Below, one piece after another: positions 1 to 10,907 of a stretch of 64,000 bases of DNA (positions are counted from its first letter, which is position 1; the number at the start of each line of letters is the position of its first letter). Both the position numbers and the translations under genes were made by a program. Source of the stretch: Setaria digitata. Lineage: Eukaryota; Nematoda; Chromadorea; Rhabditida; Setariidae. The notes beneath the pieces are model-generated. The model ran no database searches. It was given only the letters and a program-made list of their open reading frames with translations, and was not told the origin of the DNA. The stretch covers positions 62,001 through 126,000 of the forward strand of contig RCAB01000143.1 in assembly GCA_003640385.1 (NCBI GenBank), in the 5' to 3' direction.

Positions 1-993
1 AGGAATATCAAATTTGATGAGTACAAAATACTATCCACTATTTACTTCGCTCTTAATTGGTAATTAATTAGCATGCAATTTTTTAAATTATCAATCATGA
101 CCACCATTAGTTGTGCACACTGATTGCTACAACTAATTATTATCACTACAATGCATATCTATCCTTTTTTTTTTTCCTTTTACCCTCAAATGAAACTAAT
201 TAATAATGTGCAATATGAGATTCTTTCCTATCAGAAGCTTTCTTGCATGAAATTGGAGATATGACAAGAAAAAACTGCCCGGTGAAAATATTTCTTGCTT
301 AACAATGACTGAAATAAATCAAAGGTCAAAATTAATAATACATTTTATTCACTTCCCATCTTCCTTTCTTCCTAACTTTTAAATCTTTAATTTGCTAGAG
401 CAAATTAAACTAGTTCATGTTCTTAAGTTTCATCTCTTCTCAGTGCAATTCCTCGGGATTGCTTCTGCCATTTGTTTACGAAGTGGTAAGACAGTGAGAA
501 AGAAGGAATTTTGAGAACTGGAAAAAAAGAAAAGAGGGGAAAAGTTTACAACGTGAGAAACGTACTAAAATCACTTACTAAAACTTGGCAAAATCTCAAA
601 TTTTATTTATTTATTTTTTAATAGTCGTTAAAATTTTAACATTAACTTATCATTCGTTGTTCGAGATCTCTTAAATTATGTATTATTATAATTATATATT
701 TCTTCTGCATAAAAAAAAAGAAAAACACTAATTTTTCCTCTCAATAACGAGATCATCATTAAAAAATAAGTGAAAAAATTCCTCAAAAAATTTTCTGCAT
801 CACGCGAAATTTCGATGGAAAAAACAAGTGATTATCTATCTTCTTCCTTTCATTTTTTTTTTTTTAAGATATTATAAGGGAATTTAATTAGTAAACTTCA
901 TTAAAATACGATGGAAGAAAGAAAAACATATTTGTGCATAGTGCAATACGAAAAGGATAATGATGCCTTAAGTACAAATCTTTTTTTTTACTG
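1..993. other. A+T-rich noncoding stretch
   Basis: No convincing gene. Two short stretches (about 231-280 and 442-483) have good plus-strand acceptors and open frames, but could be chance. On the minus strand, 440-464 could be a last exon of the 1719-3894 model: it follows an AG, joins in phase and ends in TGA. Its acceptor, ending atggcag, is weak. Confidence 0.4.
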
Positions 994-1200
994 ATGACGG
1001 ATGTTTATTTGATGTTTATGGAACATACAAACAATGTTTTTGTTTTGTTTATTGCTGAAAATGTCTTTGGTGAGGAAATTTCTTCATCGAGAAAATCGAA
1101 CACCCTAATTAATAAGGTTGGGATGGAAAGGATTCGCTTTCCCGCATTCTCATCGCCTGAAGCTCGCGAATTCAAAACGGACAGATTTCGAATTCGTTAG
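994..1200 (+). CDS. Hypothetical ORF, 68 codons
   Basis: Unrecognised frame starting at ATG. The 3' half is richer in G+C than its surroundings and polar, with an acidic and serine stretch GEEISSSRKS. Its end contains EFKTDR, which resembles EFETDR at the end of the minus-strand exon at 1719-1812, because the two sites form an inverted repeat. No clear splice sites. A chance frame is the main alternative. Confidence 0.22.
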   Translation: MTDVYLMFMEHTNNVFVLFIAENVFGEEISSSRKSNTLINKVGMERIRFPAFSSPEAREFKTDRFRIR

Positions 1201-1258
1201 TCGTTGAAGCTTCAGCCAATGAAACTGTACTGTTTTAAATCTTTTTTTTATTTCCTTC

Positions 1259-1282
1259 TTTTTTTTTTTTTTTTTTTTTTTT
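1259..1282. repeat. Poly-T run, about 24 bases
   Basis: Uninterrupted T tract, one of many homopolymer runs in the window. The region up to the next feature is A+T-rich with no gene seen. Confidence 0.9.
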
Positions 1283-1718
1283 AAAACTATTCTTTCGTTT
1301 TTTCCGCCCCGTTCTTTTCATTCTCACTTGAATTTTTTTTCCTCATCATCAGTTTGAAATTAAAAGAAAAAATTCTTGAGCAAAATCATCATGAGATGGT
1401 AAATAATTGAATAAGTGAAACTGTTGCTGATTAGGGCAGAAGAAATAAAATTTAAATAACAAAGATGAGGATCTAAGAGCTGAATATAATATTTCCAATT
1501 GTTCTTTGAGTTTAATCAAAGACACCGTTTTCAGAAATTATCAACAATGAATGAAGAATGCGGAAAAGATAGCAGATGTTAAGTTATAAAAGTGTGTTTA
1601 TGAAAACCGGCTTCTCATATCTTATATTTTCAAAATTATAATAAAAGAACAGAAAATTTTCAAAAAAAAAAAAAAAGGTTTCCTGATTGGTATTCTGAAA
1701 ATTTACAATCGAACAAAC

Positions 1719-3894
1719 CTGTCCGTTTCGAATTCGCTTGCTAAAGGTGGAGAGCTGGTCAAATTTGGTGGACTACTTCCCATTATATCGCTTGAAGGTG
1801 CTCTATTCAAATCTGCAAGAAATTTTTTCACTAAATTAATTAAAAAAAAAAAAAAATATTCAAATAGAATAGGAAAGTAAACATTTTTTTTCTTTTCAAA
1901 TTTTTATTCTTCACAATACCGAAAATAATTTTACGGCCGAAACCGTCGACAGATGTTGCTATAATTAATGGATGCTACCAATATGCTAATTTTTTTAGTC
2001 AACCCAACAGAACAACAATGTATGGAAGGTTTTTGTTTAATTTCCATTTGGCATAATATTATACTGAAATAAATTCGAATACCATTCCATTCAGGCATCC
2101 ATCTAACTTCCAGTTATAAATAATATACCAAACCAAAAAAAAAAATCGAAATAATTTAAAGCTGTCGGAGCTATTTCACTAATTAACAAATGATGCTTAA
2201 TGTAAATGTAAAAAGCATTGCAATTCCACTAAATACAATCGATGATCATTTGTTAAATGACTTTTTGGGAATGAATTCTAAAGAAATTACTCCACCGAGT
2301 ATAGCAAATGTTAATGAAATTTGCATAACTAAATAAGTATTTATTTCAGCTTCTATTTTACTACACTCATTAGTCAGAGATCAGCTAAACGGATGGTATA
2401 AATGAATGGATAATAGCTGTGTGAGTGAAATAAGGGAGATTTAAAATGAGTCTGAACAGCCCAATAATCACTGCTATCACTTTGGCATATTAGAAAGTTT
2501 AAAATTTTAAAGTAAAACTGTTACAGATATAAATTTGAAGTAACTCTGAAACTTCAAAGAGCTTCAGTATGCAACAATCATTTAACTTCAGGACATTTCA
2601 GTTGTAATATATATAAAAAAAATTTAAGCAACACAACGTCATAATTAATTATCAGTACAAATAGATTTGAAGGGAAACAATAAGGTAAATACTTCAGGTA
2701 CACAGCATAAAAACAATAATGAAACTGAAGTGAAATTAAAACATATGGGGTTCCATTCTAGAAGGCCAACGTAGAAAGAGGAAATAAAACGGTTCAATTA
2801 TTATCTTTTCCTTCTTAGACAATTTAAAATCAAAAAAAATGAAAAGTTGTGGATAAGTAGCAATTAAACAAACATATTACTTATAGTAAAACATCTCTTT
2901 TTTTTTCCCTCTCCTTCCAAATGTTACAATATATATTCAAGAAAAAAAAAAAAAAAAAAAAACTAACTAGAATCTAGCTGCTCCAACTCATCGTCATCAG
3001 ATTCAGTTCCCGAATCAATCATCAGCGTATTATTCTCCTGAACATTTCCATCCATAATAAGCAAATTATGCAACATTATTTGAGTAAACGATAGAAACTC
3101 CAAAATACATGCCGGTTAATTATATTTATTATATTTCGTGTTAATAATCGTGATAATTAATAGTACTAGTAATAACAATGATAATAACAATAATAATAAA
3201 TAACAATAATGATAATAATAAGTTGTATGTATCAAAAATATTAATGAAACTGCTAACTCGTATAAGTTGGATATATTAAAAAAAAAAAAAAAAAAATGCT
3301 TCAAATTTTTGTAAAAATTTAAATTCTAGCACATATAGTTTTTAAAAGTAATACTTATGAAACTAAAAACAAAGTACTGTTTAAATAAGCTAAAAAACAC
3401 TGTATTAGACCAAACAATTCAAGTTTACTTGAGCCGACTCATTTTCTTACTCCTTATTTATCTTCCAAAATATGAATGAATTCCATTCATGGATTATTTT
3501 CTCAATTTTTCCCCGTGAAGTATAAGCAAACAACCTCGTAAATTGCACTTATTCGAGCACTTCGACGATTTGGCTGTTGAATTAAAGGCGTCGTCACTAT
3601 TGTTCTACTTGTTGTTGTTGTTGTTGTTGCTTTGTTATTAGCAGACGAAAGATTATTAGGAAGAGGTGCGATTGAGCCAGTACTGCTTGTTACTTCTTCT
3701 TGTAGTGAATGTTTTTTAAATTTATTCACTAATTTCCCGAGCATCTTTGCTCTTTCTTCGCAGTTATTTCGTATCCAATTTTGCAGAATGCTCAACAATT
3801 GCCGACAGTTTTTAGCAGAATTCACAAAGTTGAAGAGAATAAAGGCAGGTGAGGGAGTGCAAATGAAATAATCCCTTTTTTCAGAGCTCTTCAA
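1719..3894 (-). CDS. Three-exon gene fragment, function unknown
   Basis: Best chained model in the window. Exon 3894-3535 is part of a 130-codon frame with a plausible amphipathic part (LLSILQNWIRNN, then KMLGKLVNKFKKH), a Thr run coded by (TTG)n read in reverse, and a basic NRRSARI stretch. A donor follows GAG at 3535. Exon 3097-2968 continues in phase and is acidic (GTESDDDELEQLDS); its donor is gttagt. Exon 1812-1719 has acceptor tttcttgcag and donor gtttgt, joins in phase and is Ser/Pro-rich (SSPPNLTSSPP), so it is probably disordered. The acceptor of the middle exon is weak, and no initiator or certain last exon was found. The helix faintly recalls the N-terminal domain of Ras exchange factors, but I would not assign it. 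The plus strand of the last exon is also open. Confidence 0.42.
3609..3629. repeat. (TTG)n trinucleotide tract
   Basis: Seven near-perfect TTG units on the plus strand. Read on the minus strand they code the Thr run of the candidate exon at 3535-3894. Confidence 0.85.
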
Positions 3895-4219
3895 CTTTTT
3901 CTTTTTCCTTTACTCTGTTGCTTGAAATACCCGTATGATAAGCTTGTCCACGTGCGTAAACATGCACATACACGTTTGCACCCAAAATAACGCGCTATTT
4001 GCAACTGAAAAACTTTTTTTTTTCTGATTACAACTTGTGGCAATTATTACAATTTGTTTTATAACGAATGCTACTCTCGCTAGAAATGTGGCAATATCAA
4101 ATTTCGCGTAAGATACATTCAATAATGCGTTTCTAATTGAATGCAGTAAGCATAGCTACACAGCTTTAAACATAAATTCAAATTTACTTAATTTTTTTTT
4201 TTTTTTTTCATTGCTTCAG

Positions 4220-4270
4220 AAAGTGATATGGATTTTTGGCCGAAGTATGCTGATTACATAGGAATTCACA
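4220..4270 (+). CDS. Candidate 51-nt internal exon
   Basis: Pyrimidine-rich acceptor (tttttcattgcttcag) and consensus donor (gtaaga) enclose one open frame of 16 whole codons, including DFWPKYADYIG. No partner exon was found nearby. It is short enough to be chance. Confidence 0.2.
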
Positions 4271-5273
4271 GTAAGATAATGATTATAAGAAGCGGAAATT
4301 TAGACTAATTGATTTCGAAAATTCTGGAAATCTTTTTTTTTTTTTTGAAAAAGCTAAGGTTTCATTCGATTGTAAAAATTTTCATCAATCTTGTTCATTT
4401 CAAAATTAAAATATGTTATGCTAATTTCAAGTGGATTTTTTTTTTTTTTGGAGGGAGAGGGGAGGGAAGGGAGAAAGGAGAATCTTTTATAAAAATAACA
4501 AGAAATTATTAAGAGGAAAAGGATCGGTAAGAGAAAAAGATGCCTACTAGAACTAATCTAATAATGACAAGAAATCTTTTTTCAAAGATTTAAAAACAGA
4601 ACTACCAGAGAAGAGTTGCAAAAAGAGAGGTATGGGTGATAGAGGGGACAAGGACGACGATGGCATCTTATCCTTTTCCTTTACATACTAAATAAATTGA
4701 ACTAATTTTCTTTAAATTCATTTCAAATTGTAGTTTTTTTTCTTTTTTTTTTTTGGAAAAAAGTAGTAGTGGTTGTGGTGGAGTAGAGAAAGAATGGTAC
4801 AAAGATCATGTTGTTTTCGAGACTGAACCTTTTGCCTCTCTCCCTCTCACTCTCACTCCTTTCAAGACTGAGGTAAACATTTTTCCTCTCTCCCTCTATT
4901 TCTGTTTGAAATTAAAAAAAAAAAAAAAATCAACAAAACGAGATGAATCCAATTCAGAGAGATTGGATCGGATGATCGAACCGGATCGATCTCTTGCCAA
5001 TTCAATAACTTTTTCAAAACAAGAAAAGAAAAAAGAAACAACGCCGAAAAGAATAACGAAATGCATTTGTCTTTCTTTTTTTTTTTCTTTTTGCATTTCT
5101 CTTCTCTCACTTTTTTTCTTTAAAAATTGATGGATCACTGAAAGAAAAGGCTTTTACTTCGTTGCCTAAACAATAAATAATCGGTTTTGATCGCAAATAT
5201 GAAAAGGAAAACGGAGCTGAAAGAAGCAGACTGGAATTCCATCAAACATGTCTGAAATGTTGAACAGTTACTC

Positions 5274-5278
<5 letters not shown>
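4271..5278. other. Purine and pyrimidine-rich noncoding stretch
   Basis: Homopurine patches (4450-4480), CT-rich patches (4834-4900) and A runs. A 125-codon frame at 4753-5130 is driven by poly-Lys and poly-Phe low complexity, so I do not call it. Confidence 0.5.

Positions 5279-5311
<33 letters not shown>
5279..5311. repeat. (GA)n microsatellite
   Basis: Perfect GA dinucleotides, grading into GGA repeats on the right. Confidence 0.95.
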
Positions 5312-5314
<3 letters not shown>

Positions 5315-6027
5315 GAGGAGTGAGAGGGAACAACCGGATTATTAATTAAGGAAAAAGCCTTGACTACATTTCATTTTTTCATCTTCAAAATTACACTCCG
5401 AAAAATGCTGAACAGATTTGCAAAAGACTTTTCGGCTAAATCAATAAGTCTTTAAGATACACTGTAACGCTATTTTAATTTCATGAATCGGAAAAAAATT
5501 TCTGTTGTATTTTCGAATTTCTCAAAATTTGAAGACGTATTTTCCATCTCGAAATTCTTGTTTCATGAAGACGAATGAAGCTATATCTAGCACTTAAGAC
5601 CATTACTCACTCTACTGAGCCCAGAGAGATTGGGGAAAAACTTGGCACGAATTTCAAGCGAAGTCAAATTTACTTTACATTTTTTTTTTGCTTCAGCACC
5701 AAAATCCAATGATTTTGATGTTCAATTTAAAAACCAAATAAAACAAATTTTGAAACTGCTTTCCTTCTCAGTTTCCATACAATTCTTTTTCTATACGTCA
5801 AATTAAATTTTTGTACTATCATACAAAATTTCCTGAAATGAAAGCACCAAAAAAAAAAAATTGAAATTTTCCAAAATTTAATCCTCTTCGTGAGGAGCAT
5901 GAGACATTCAATTAACAGTAAAATTATTCTAAAGAAAAACGTTATTATCAACTTGTTTCATACATGCTGTTAAATGCTTACATTAAACTAATTGTTACAT
6001 AAAAAAATGTGAAGGTGTGTTAATTAA
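5312..6027. other. A+T-rich noncoding stretch
   Basis: No convincing gene. A Phe/Ile/Lys-rich minus-strand frame at 5727-5951 looks like chance. Confidence 0.5.
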
Positions 6028-6219
6028 TTAGGATATAGATAATGACGTATACGTATCACGCAAGGCATGCAGCAAAAACAGAGCTAATGCAAAGTGTTTG
6101 TTATTGAGTGGAAAGTCTATGATGAATGAATCAAAAGCTTTTGAAAAGCTTCTCATAGCTTTTGCGCTGTTAATAATAATGTTTAGACATAGTGAGCTAG
6201 AGAAAGCAGGTGATGTCAA
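6028..6219 (-). CDS. Hypothetical ORF, 63 codons
   Basis: Unrecognised. The longest form begins at TTG; the first ATG is near 6156 and gives about 42 codons. The C-terminal half, with HFALALFLLHALRDTY, is hydrophobic then polar. No flanking splice sites are obvious. Chance is likely. Confidence 0.22.
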   Translation of the reverse strand: MTSPAFSSSLCLNIIINSAKAMRSFSKAFDSFIIDFPLNNKHFALALFLLHALRDTYTSLSIS

Positions 6220-6383
6220 GTAAATGGAAAATTGAAATTATGGATAATTAATTAGCTCTTTATTAATCTTTTGGAAATAAACTCTAAATAATAACCAAAT
6301 AGTACTCAATCTGTTACTGCACTTTAATTCTCGAGAATTTACCCTAAATGACATGATCAGAGGAATCAAATGGAGTAATCCAT

Positions 6384-6599
6384 TCACTGTTGACTTACTT
6401 TTGATGAATTATGATAAACATAACGCTTTATAACACAATTGCCACTTCTATACCAAGTAATAATGAATAAGCAAGCTAGACTGAAGGAAGAAAGAGACAC
6501 AGGAGTAAATGAATATGCAAAATAGCCATTTATTTGCTTTGCATCAATGAATCCATGGCGTAAACAATAATAGAGACAATTTGAAAAATAAAATTTCAT
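6384..6599 (-). CDS. Hypothetical ORF, 71 codons, possible first exon
   Basis: Starts at ATG and has a varied composition including Cys, Trp, His and Gly. A hydrophobic stretch (SLSSFSLACLFIITW) could be one membrane segment. Near its end AAA is followed by gtaagt, a consensus donor in phase 0, so it may be a first exon running on downstream. No family recognised. Confidence 0.32.
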   Translation of the reverse strand: MKFYFSNCLYYCLRHGFIDAKQINGYFAYSFTPVSLSSFSLACLFIITWYRSGNCVIKRYVYHNSSKVSQQ

Positions 6600-7474
6600 C
6601 CAACAACTGTTAGTGTTCTAATGCAAAACAACGTGAGAAAGTTAAATTAATTCAACAATTCATTTCGAAAAATAAGCAATATCCAAAAAAAAAAAAAAAA
6701 AGCTCAAAAACTTGTTTTATGCCCTAACTAAAATTACTATAATGCAAAAAAAAAAACAAAGAAAAATGCTAAAATTCACTGTAAATATTTCAATTACTTT
6801 TAATTCAATCCATTGAATCTAATAATGAACATAAAGACAAAAAGAAAGGCAATCAGATACAAAACGATTAAGACTGAAATTTATAGCCTTCATCTATCGC
6901 CTAATACAAACCGCAATCCGAGCAATCCACTAACAGTTGCTACGAAATTGGAACCATAATGGAAGTTGTCAATTTTCCTTCACTCTCATTCCAAGTTCAT
7001 ATATAATATAAAATTATTTATTAAACATACACTGCGTTGTACTGCAAGTCGTGCCTGCTAGAGACACAAACCTGCATGATTAGTAAAACTTTTGCAGCGC
7101 ACCTATAAACTGTTCACAATGCAAAATTTTTGTATAATAAATGTTCACACACATTGAGAGCAAACAACTCCAAGCGAGAAAGATTTTAAAACATTGAGCG
7201 AAAGATGTACAGACAGTGACAAGACTGTTCGATATCAGCTGTCAAAGGTCCACTTGCTGATAAACTTGAATTTCAGTGCAAAATCATCTGCAGTAGCAAA
7301 GTAGGAAAAGTGGCCTTAATCAAACCTAACCTTTAATTCAATAGAGCTCTCTCAGGGACAGCAAAAAATACATTTCAAATATAGATGCCTATATTTCTGG
7401 ATAAGAGTCTTAACTTAACAAGCCCAGCTTAACATGATGTCATTGAAATTTTGCTAATTTTAACAAATATTCTT
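6600..7474. other. A+T-rich noncoding stretch
   Basis: Poly-A runs at about 6685 and 6746. Otherwise unique sequence with no frame or splice pair that I trust. Confidence 0.5.
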
Positions 7475-7494
7475 TCTCTCTCTCTCTCTCTCTT
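7475..7494. repeat. (CT)n microsatellite
   Basis: Short CT tract followed by A+T-rich DNA. Confidence 0.9.
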
Positions 7495-7756
7495 TCATAA
7501 TTTGTATCGATTTTTTTTCCAAAAATGATGATAAGAATTTAAATTTTGGAATGAAAAAAAAAGTCTTCTGACCAAAATAAGTTCACCACAAACAAATGCA
7601 TTTATTACATTCACGTCATGAAACATTTGAATAAATAGAATCGAAATGCAATGCTTTCTACTATATATCATGGTATTTGTGTAAGCTTGCTCCTGTCATT
7701 TACAATCTAACAAATCTAAAAATTAACCTAGCTTTTTCATATGATAATTGGGGTCA

Positions 7757-7978
7757 ATGTTCACATTCATGAAAAACAGCCAAGCAAACGCTGGAAAAAT
7801 ATATCGGTTTTTATTACGATTATCACAACTTTTTTCAGTCCTTACCCCGCTTCTCACTCCAATTTTTTCAGTTTACATTTATTTCAGCCAAAGAAAGTTA
7901 AAAAAAAAAAAAAAAATGATTTGCACAACTAACTTCTACTTTACAATTCATTTTTCTACACCCTTCGAATTTATGTAA
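7757..7978 (+). CDS. Hypothetical ORF, about 73 codons
   Basis: ATG at 7757. The N-terminal part is polar (KNSQANAGK). A hydrophobic segment follows (FSVLTPLLTPIFSVYIYF), then a Lys run coded by a poly-A tract. It could be a single-pass membrane protein or chance. Two TTTTCAG-like sites inside the frame could instead be acceptors. Confidence 0.2.
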   Translation: MFTFMKNSQANAGKIYRFLLRLSQLFSVLTPLLTPIFSVYIYFSQRKLKKKKKMICTTNFYFTIHFSTPFEFM

Positions 7979-8433
7979 TTTTCAAAATAAGAATGATAAA
8001 AAGGTGCAAGAATAAAGAGGGTATATCCAGTCGATGCCTAAATTATCAGGATATAACAGCACTGAATAACATTGAAGAGTGATTTTTTCGAATAAGCATA
8101 GTATGGGCCATAAAAGGGAAAAACATTAATTTAAAGGGATTTCAGAATTAGAATCTAATTTGACTGTCAACTTCCTGCATTTCTATTCTACCACTATCAT
8201 AGCTTTAAAACTAGAATTTATCATTGCTACTGTCGGCAAAAATGTTAAGCAAATTTGCATGATAGCTTTAAAGTGAATTAACTCGGATAATAGACGATAC
8301 TAATGCAATAGGCATTTCTTCACTTATATTTCATGTTGAAGTAATAAAGTACACAAGCATTTTTTTAATGTCCGATAGAAATCATCAAGTGCAATTTAAA
8401 TCCTTCAATCCCTGAAAATGATTTTAGAATTCA
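7979..8433. other. A+T-rich noncoding stretch
   Basis: Nothing beyond unique A+T-rich sequence is visible. Confidence 0.5.
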
Positions 8434-8458
8434 TTTTTTTTTTTTTTTTTTTTTTTTT
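8434..8458. repeat. Poly-T run, about 25 bases
   Basis: Uninterrupted T tract. Confidence 0.9.
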
Positions 8459-8907
8459 AAAGAAAAGTTAAATTGACAACTTAACACGACCACTATCTCC
8501 ATTTTCTGTATCTCTGCAATCAAAAGCTTTTAATCTTTAAGAATAAATTTCATACATATAAATAGTTAGGTAGACAAAACTATTCCAATTTCAGATTTAA
8601 TTCCTAGTTTCATTAATTTTAAAATTTTTCCACTAAATGCTATTACAAAAAGAAGCAAATCGACAAATTCCTGATAACAAATTATGATAAAATGAATGAA
8701 TTTCGAATACGATTATATATAGCAGGGAATGGACGGGTACACCATAGCATTTTCTATTTTCTGTTTGATTAAATCCACAAAACTTTTCCCTTTACATTAC
8801 TACTAGTCCCTTCTCATTCCTCATCTTAATGTTACTCTCAAATGTCGATGATCAATCAAGAAACAAATGTTCTTTAACTAATCCACCATCAAATGCTGCT
8901 TTTTTAA
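8459..8907. other. A+T-rich noncoding stretch
   Basis: No gene seen. It leads into a composite repeat block. Confidence 0.5.
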
Positions 8908-9023
8908 TCTCTTTCTCTCTCTCTCTCTCTCTGTGGTTATTCTTTCTTCCTCTTATACATATATATCTTTGGTACATATATATATATATATATTTTAGAT
9001 CTCTTTGGTATATATATATATAT
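8908..9023. repeat. Composite (CT)n and (TA)n block
   Basis: (CT)n at 8908-8932, then (TA)n-rich DNA with a repeated motif, ctttggtatatata, around two TA tracts. A 169-codon frame across this block is an artefact of the repeat. Confidence 0.9.
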
Positions 9024-9056
9024 AAAAAGAGAGATATTTCGAGAAAAAAGATTCAA

Positions 9057-9164
9057 GATCGAATTAATATTCGAATTAATATCCAAATTAGATCTAAAGA
9101 AAAGCAAATAGATCGAATTAATATTCGAATTAATATCCAAATTAGATCTAAAGAAAAGCAAATA
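9057..9164. repeat. 54-bp direct tandem duplication
   Basis: Two identical 54-bp units (9057-9110 and 9111-9164). Each holds a nested 12-bp duplication, tcgaattaatat twice. Identity of the copies implies a recent duplication or an assembly effect. Confidence 0.95.
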
Positions 9165-9203
9165 AGGTACACATACAATCTATTCAAAATATTTGTTGAT
9201 TTT

Positions 9204-9338
9204 ATGAATTTCACAAGCAGAGAGCCAACGAAACAAATGAGTTATTGCATTAATTTAGAAAGCATTCCGGAAATTGTCGAAGTGAAAAATGTTTTCAGTC
9301 CAAATCAATTCAATACAATTGAGCTTTTTAATCATTAA
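9204..9338 (+). CDS. Hypothetical small ORF, 44 codons
   Basis: ATG after the tandem duplication. Balanced composition (NLESIPEIVEVKNVF). The same frame runs upstream through the repeats, so it could also be a last exon whose acceptor lies near the ATG. Unrecognised. Confidence 0.22.
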   Translation: MNFTSREPTKQMSYCINLESIPEIVEVKNVFSPNQFNTIELFNH

Positions 9339-9400
9339 TTTACACACCAGTGCTTTCTTCGAATCTTTAAAGCCTTTTCGTTTTTCCTTCTTTACTTTAG

Positions 9401-9490
9401 CATTCGTACTATCCTAAAATGATCCAGGTCCATCAACCAAATTCGTCTCTCCTCCTTCGCTTCTGGATCAGTTTTTTTTCTACTTTTTAA
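9401..9490 (+). CDS. Candidate terminal exon, 29 codons
   Basis: Strong acceptor (ttccttctttactttag), then an open frame starting HSYYPKM and ending at TAA. No partner exon. A chance match is possible. Confidence 0.2.
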   Translation, partial: HSYYPKMIQVHQPNSSLLLRFWISFFSTF

Positions 9491-10015
9491 AGCAAATATG
9501 AATCAGCTGACATATGGATAAACCAATTTCAAAAGTTAACAAACAGCGAATTTCATTTCCAGTTAAAAAAAATTCTCAATCCGAAAATTTAGTAACTGAT
9601 AAATTAAATAAAATCAAAATGGGCAATTTCTTCCTAAACAATTCAATAAATGAATAACATATGTGCTACTTACCCCATATGCACTCAAACATAATTAGAT
9701 GCTTAAGTACAATAGAACTAGTCTAACGAAGTGTCACTTTACCAAAGAACTATAATGTGTTAATTAAGGAAATAACTGACAAAATCTCAGGTTAATTCAA
9801 TCAGCACTTATTTTTTAGGACTATATATTCTTCTGTGGTAGTAAATAAAAGATACCTAAAATGTCATTTTGTTTCAAAGACATGACGAAAAAAGAATTAT
9901 TAGAGGAAGAACCACAGCAGAACGCATAGCCGCAAATGACTGGTCATCAGGCTCCAACAGAGTAGGAATGACCCTCAGCAGCATCTCCAGCAGTGTATTT
10001 ACAGTGACCTCAACT

Positions 10016-10040
10016 CTCACCTCACCTCACCTCACCTCAC
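10016..10040. repeat. (CTCAC)5 pentanucleotide repeat
   Basis: Five CTCAC units directly upstream of the candidate ATG at 10050. Confidence 0.9.
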
Positions 10041-10049
10041 CGCTTCAAA

Positions 10050-10907
10050 ATGCACCAGCACACTACAGAGAGCAAAGAGCACGATGAATGGAGAGTAGCG
10101 AATGGACAGGTATGAGTCGAGAGTAGGAAGTGGACAGGTATGGATCGAGAATGGACAGAGGTAGAGGTAGTGGTAAAGTGGAGGATGTGATTTATAGCTG
10201 CCACTTACATTTGCCACCAGAGTACCACTAACTGCCAACACTTAATACTTAGCTAATTGAAAATGAGGAAGGGAAGAAGCACTTCTCACTCTTTGCATCT
10301 TCTCGAATGGAAAACAAAATACTTGAAGTTCATCTCTATCTTCCTTCTACTCTCATCTAACCTTTCATAATTCCCATCACTCACTCAAACTACGATAAGC
10401 TTACACGTTCGTCCACTAACGTCCACTAACCGCTGACCACTGTCCAGATCAGCATTATTTTCCATAATACATTTGGCTAGCAACTTCACACATCTTCTCC
10501 TTTAATTAATAAATACAGTTGATGAATGTAAAATTTTAAATCCTACTTCTTTTCCAATTGATGAAAGAGAAACAAAAAGAGGGAGAGGGAAAGGGAGAGA
10601 GAGAGAGAGAGAGAGAGAGAAAATAAGTGCCGATATATGACATTTCGTTGCAGTCCACTCGGGTCTAAAGGTCGTTGGCACTCGACCATTGCAAGCAATC
10701 ATAAATAAGCGACTGAAGTTTGTACCTCGGTCGGCCGACTGAACTGCTCACCTGTAGTCTTAAGTACCTGATTAACTGAGGAAAAAACCTGTTACTCAGT
10801 CTCCAGATGAGAGCACAGACCAGACTACCGGTGATGCTGGTGATAGTACAATGGAGACGAATTCTGTTTTGCTTGCCTTTGGAATAATTTGTTTTCCTAC
10901 TTATTAG
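10050..10907 (+). CDS. Candidate two-exon gene, about 55 residues
   Basis: Exon 10050-10109 begins at ATG after an in-frame stop, codes a polar His/Glu-rich start (TTESKEHDEWRVANGQ) and ends at a strong donor, CAG|gtatgagt. Exon 10800-10907 follows the acceptor gttactcag in phase 0. It opens with an acidic SPDESTDQTTGDAGD stretch and ends in a short hydrophobic tail before TAG. The area is richer in G+C than its flanks. The 690-bp intron, the short product and the lack of homology leave chance as an alternative. Confidence 0.35.
10104..10163. repeat. Imperfect repeats carrying the donor motif
   Basis: GGACAGGTATG at 10104-10114 recurs at 10132-10142, with a third variant starting at 10153. 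The candidate donor of the two-exon gene is therefore present in tandem. Confidence 0.85.
10502..10702 (-). CDS. Hypothetical ORF crossing a (CT)n tract
   Basis: ATG at 10702, then a G+C-richer part reading NGRVPTTFRPEWTATK. After about residue 30 the frame enters a Ser/Leu run coded by the (GA)n repeat of the plus strand. Only the first part resembles coding sequence. It could be a first exon ending before the repeat, or chance. Confidence 0.22.
   Translation of the reverse strand: MIACNGRVPTTFRPEWTATKCHISALIFSLSLSLSLPFPLPLFVSLSSIGKEVGFKILHSSTVFIN
10594..10620. repeat. (GA)n microsatellite
   Basis: GA tract inside a wider purine-rich stretch. Confidence 0.95.

Noticed and set aside
3535..3894. 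Ras exchange factor N-terminal domain
   Set aside because: The resemblance is limited to one amphipathic helix; no catalytic domain was found nearby.
4753..5138. 125-codon plus frame and two minus frames
   Set aside because: Poly-Lys and poly-Phe low complexity; a possible donor at 4872 is not matched by an acceptor.
8829..9161. Long plus and minus frames
   Set aside because: They cross (CT)n, (TA)n and the 54-bp duplication; only the unique part after 9204 was kept.
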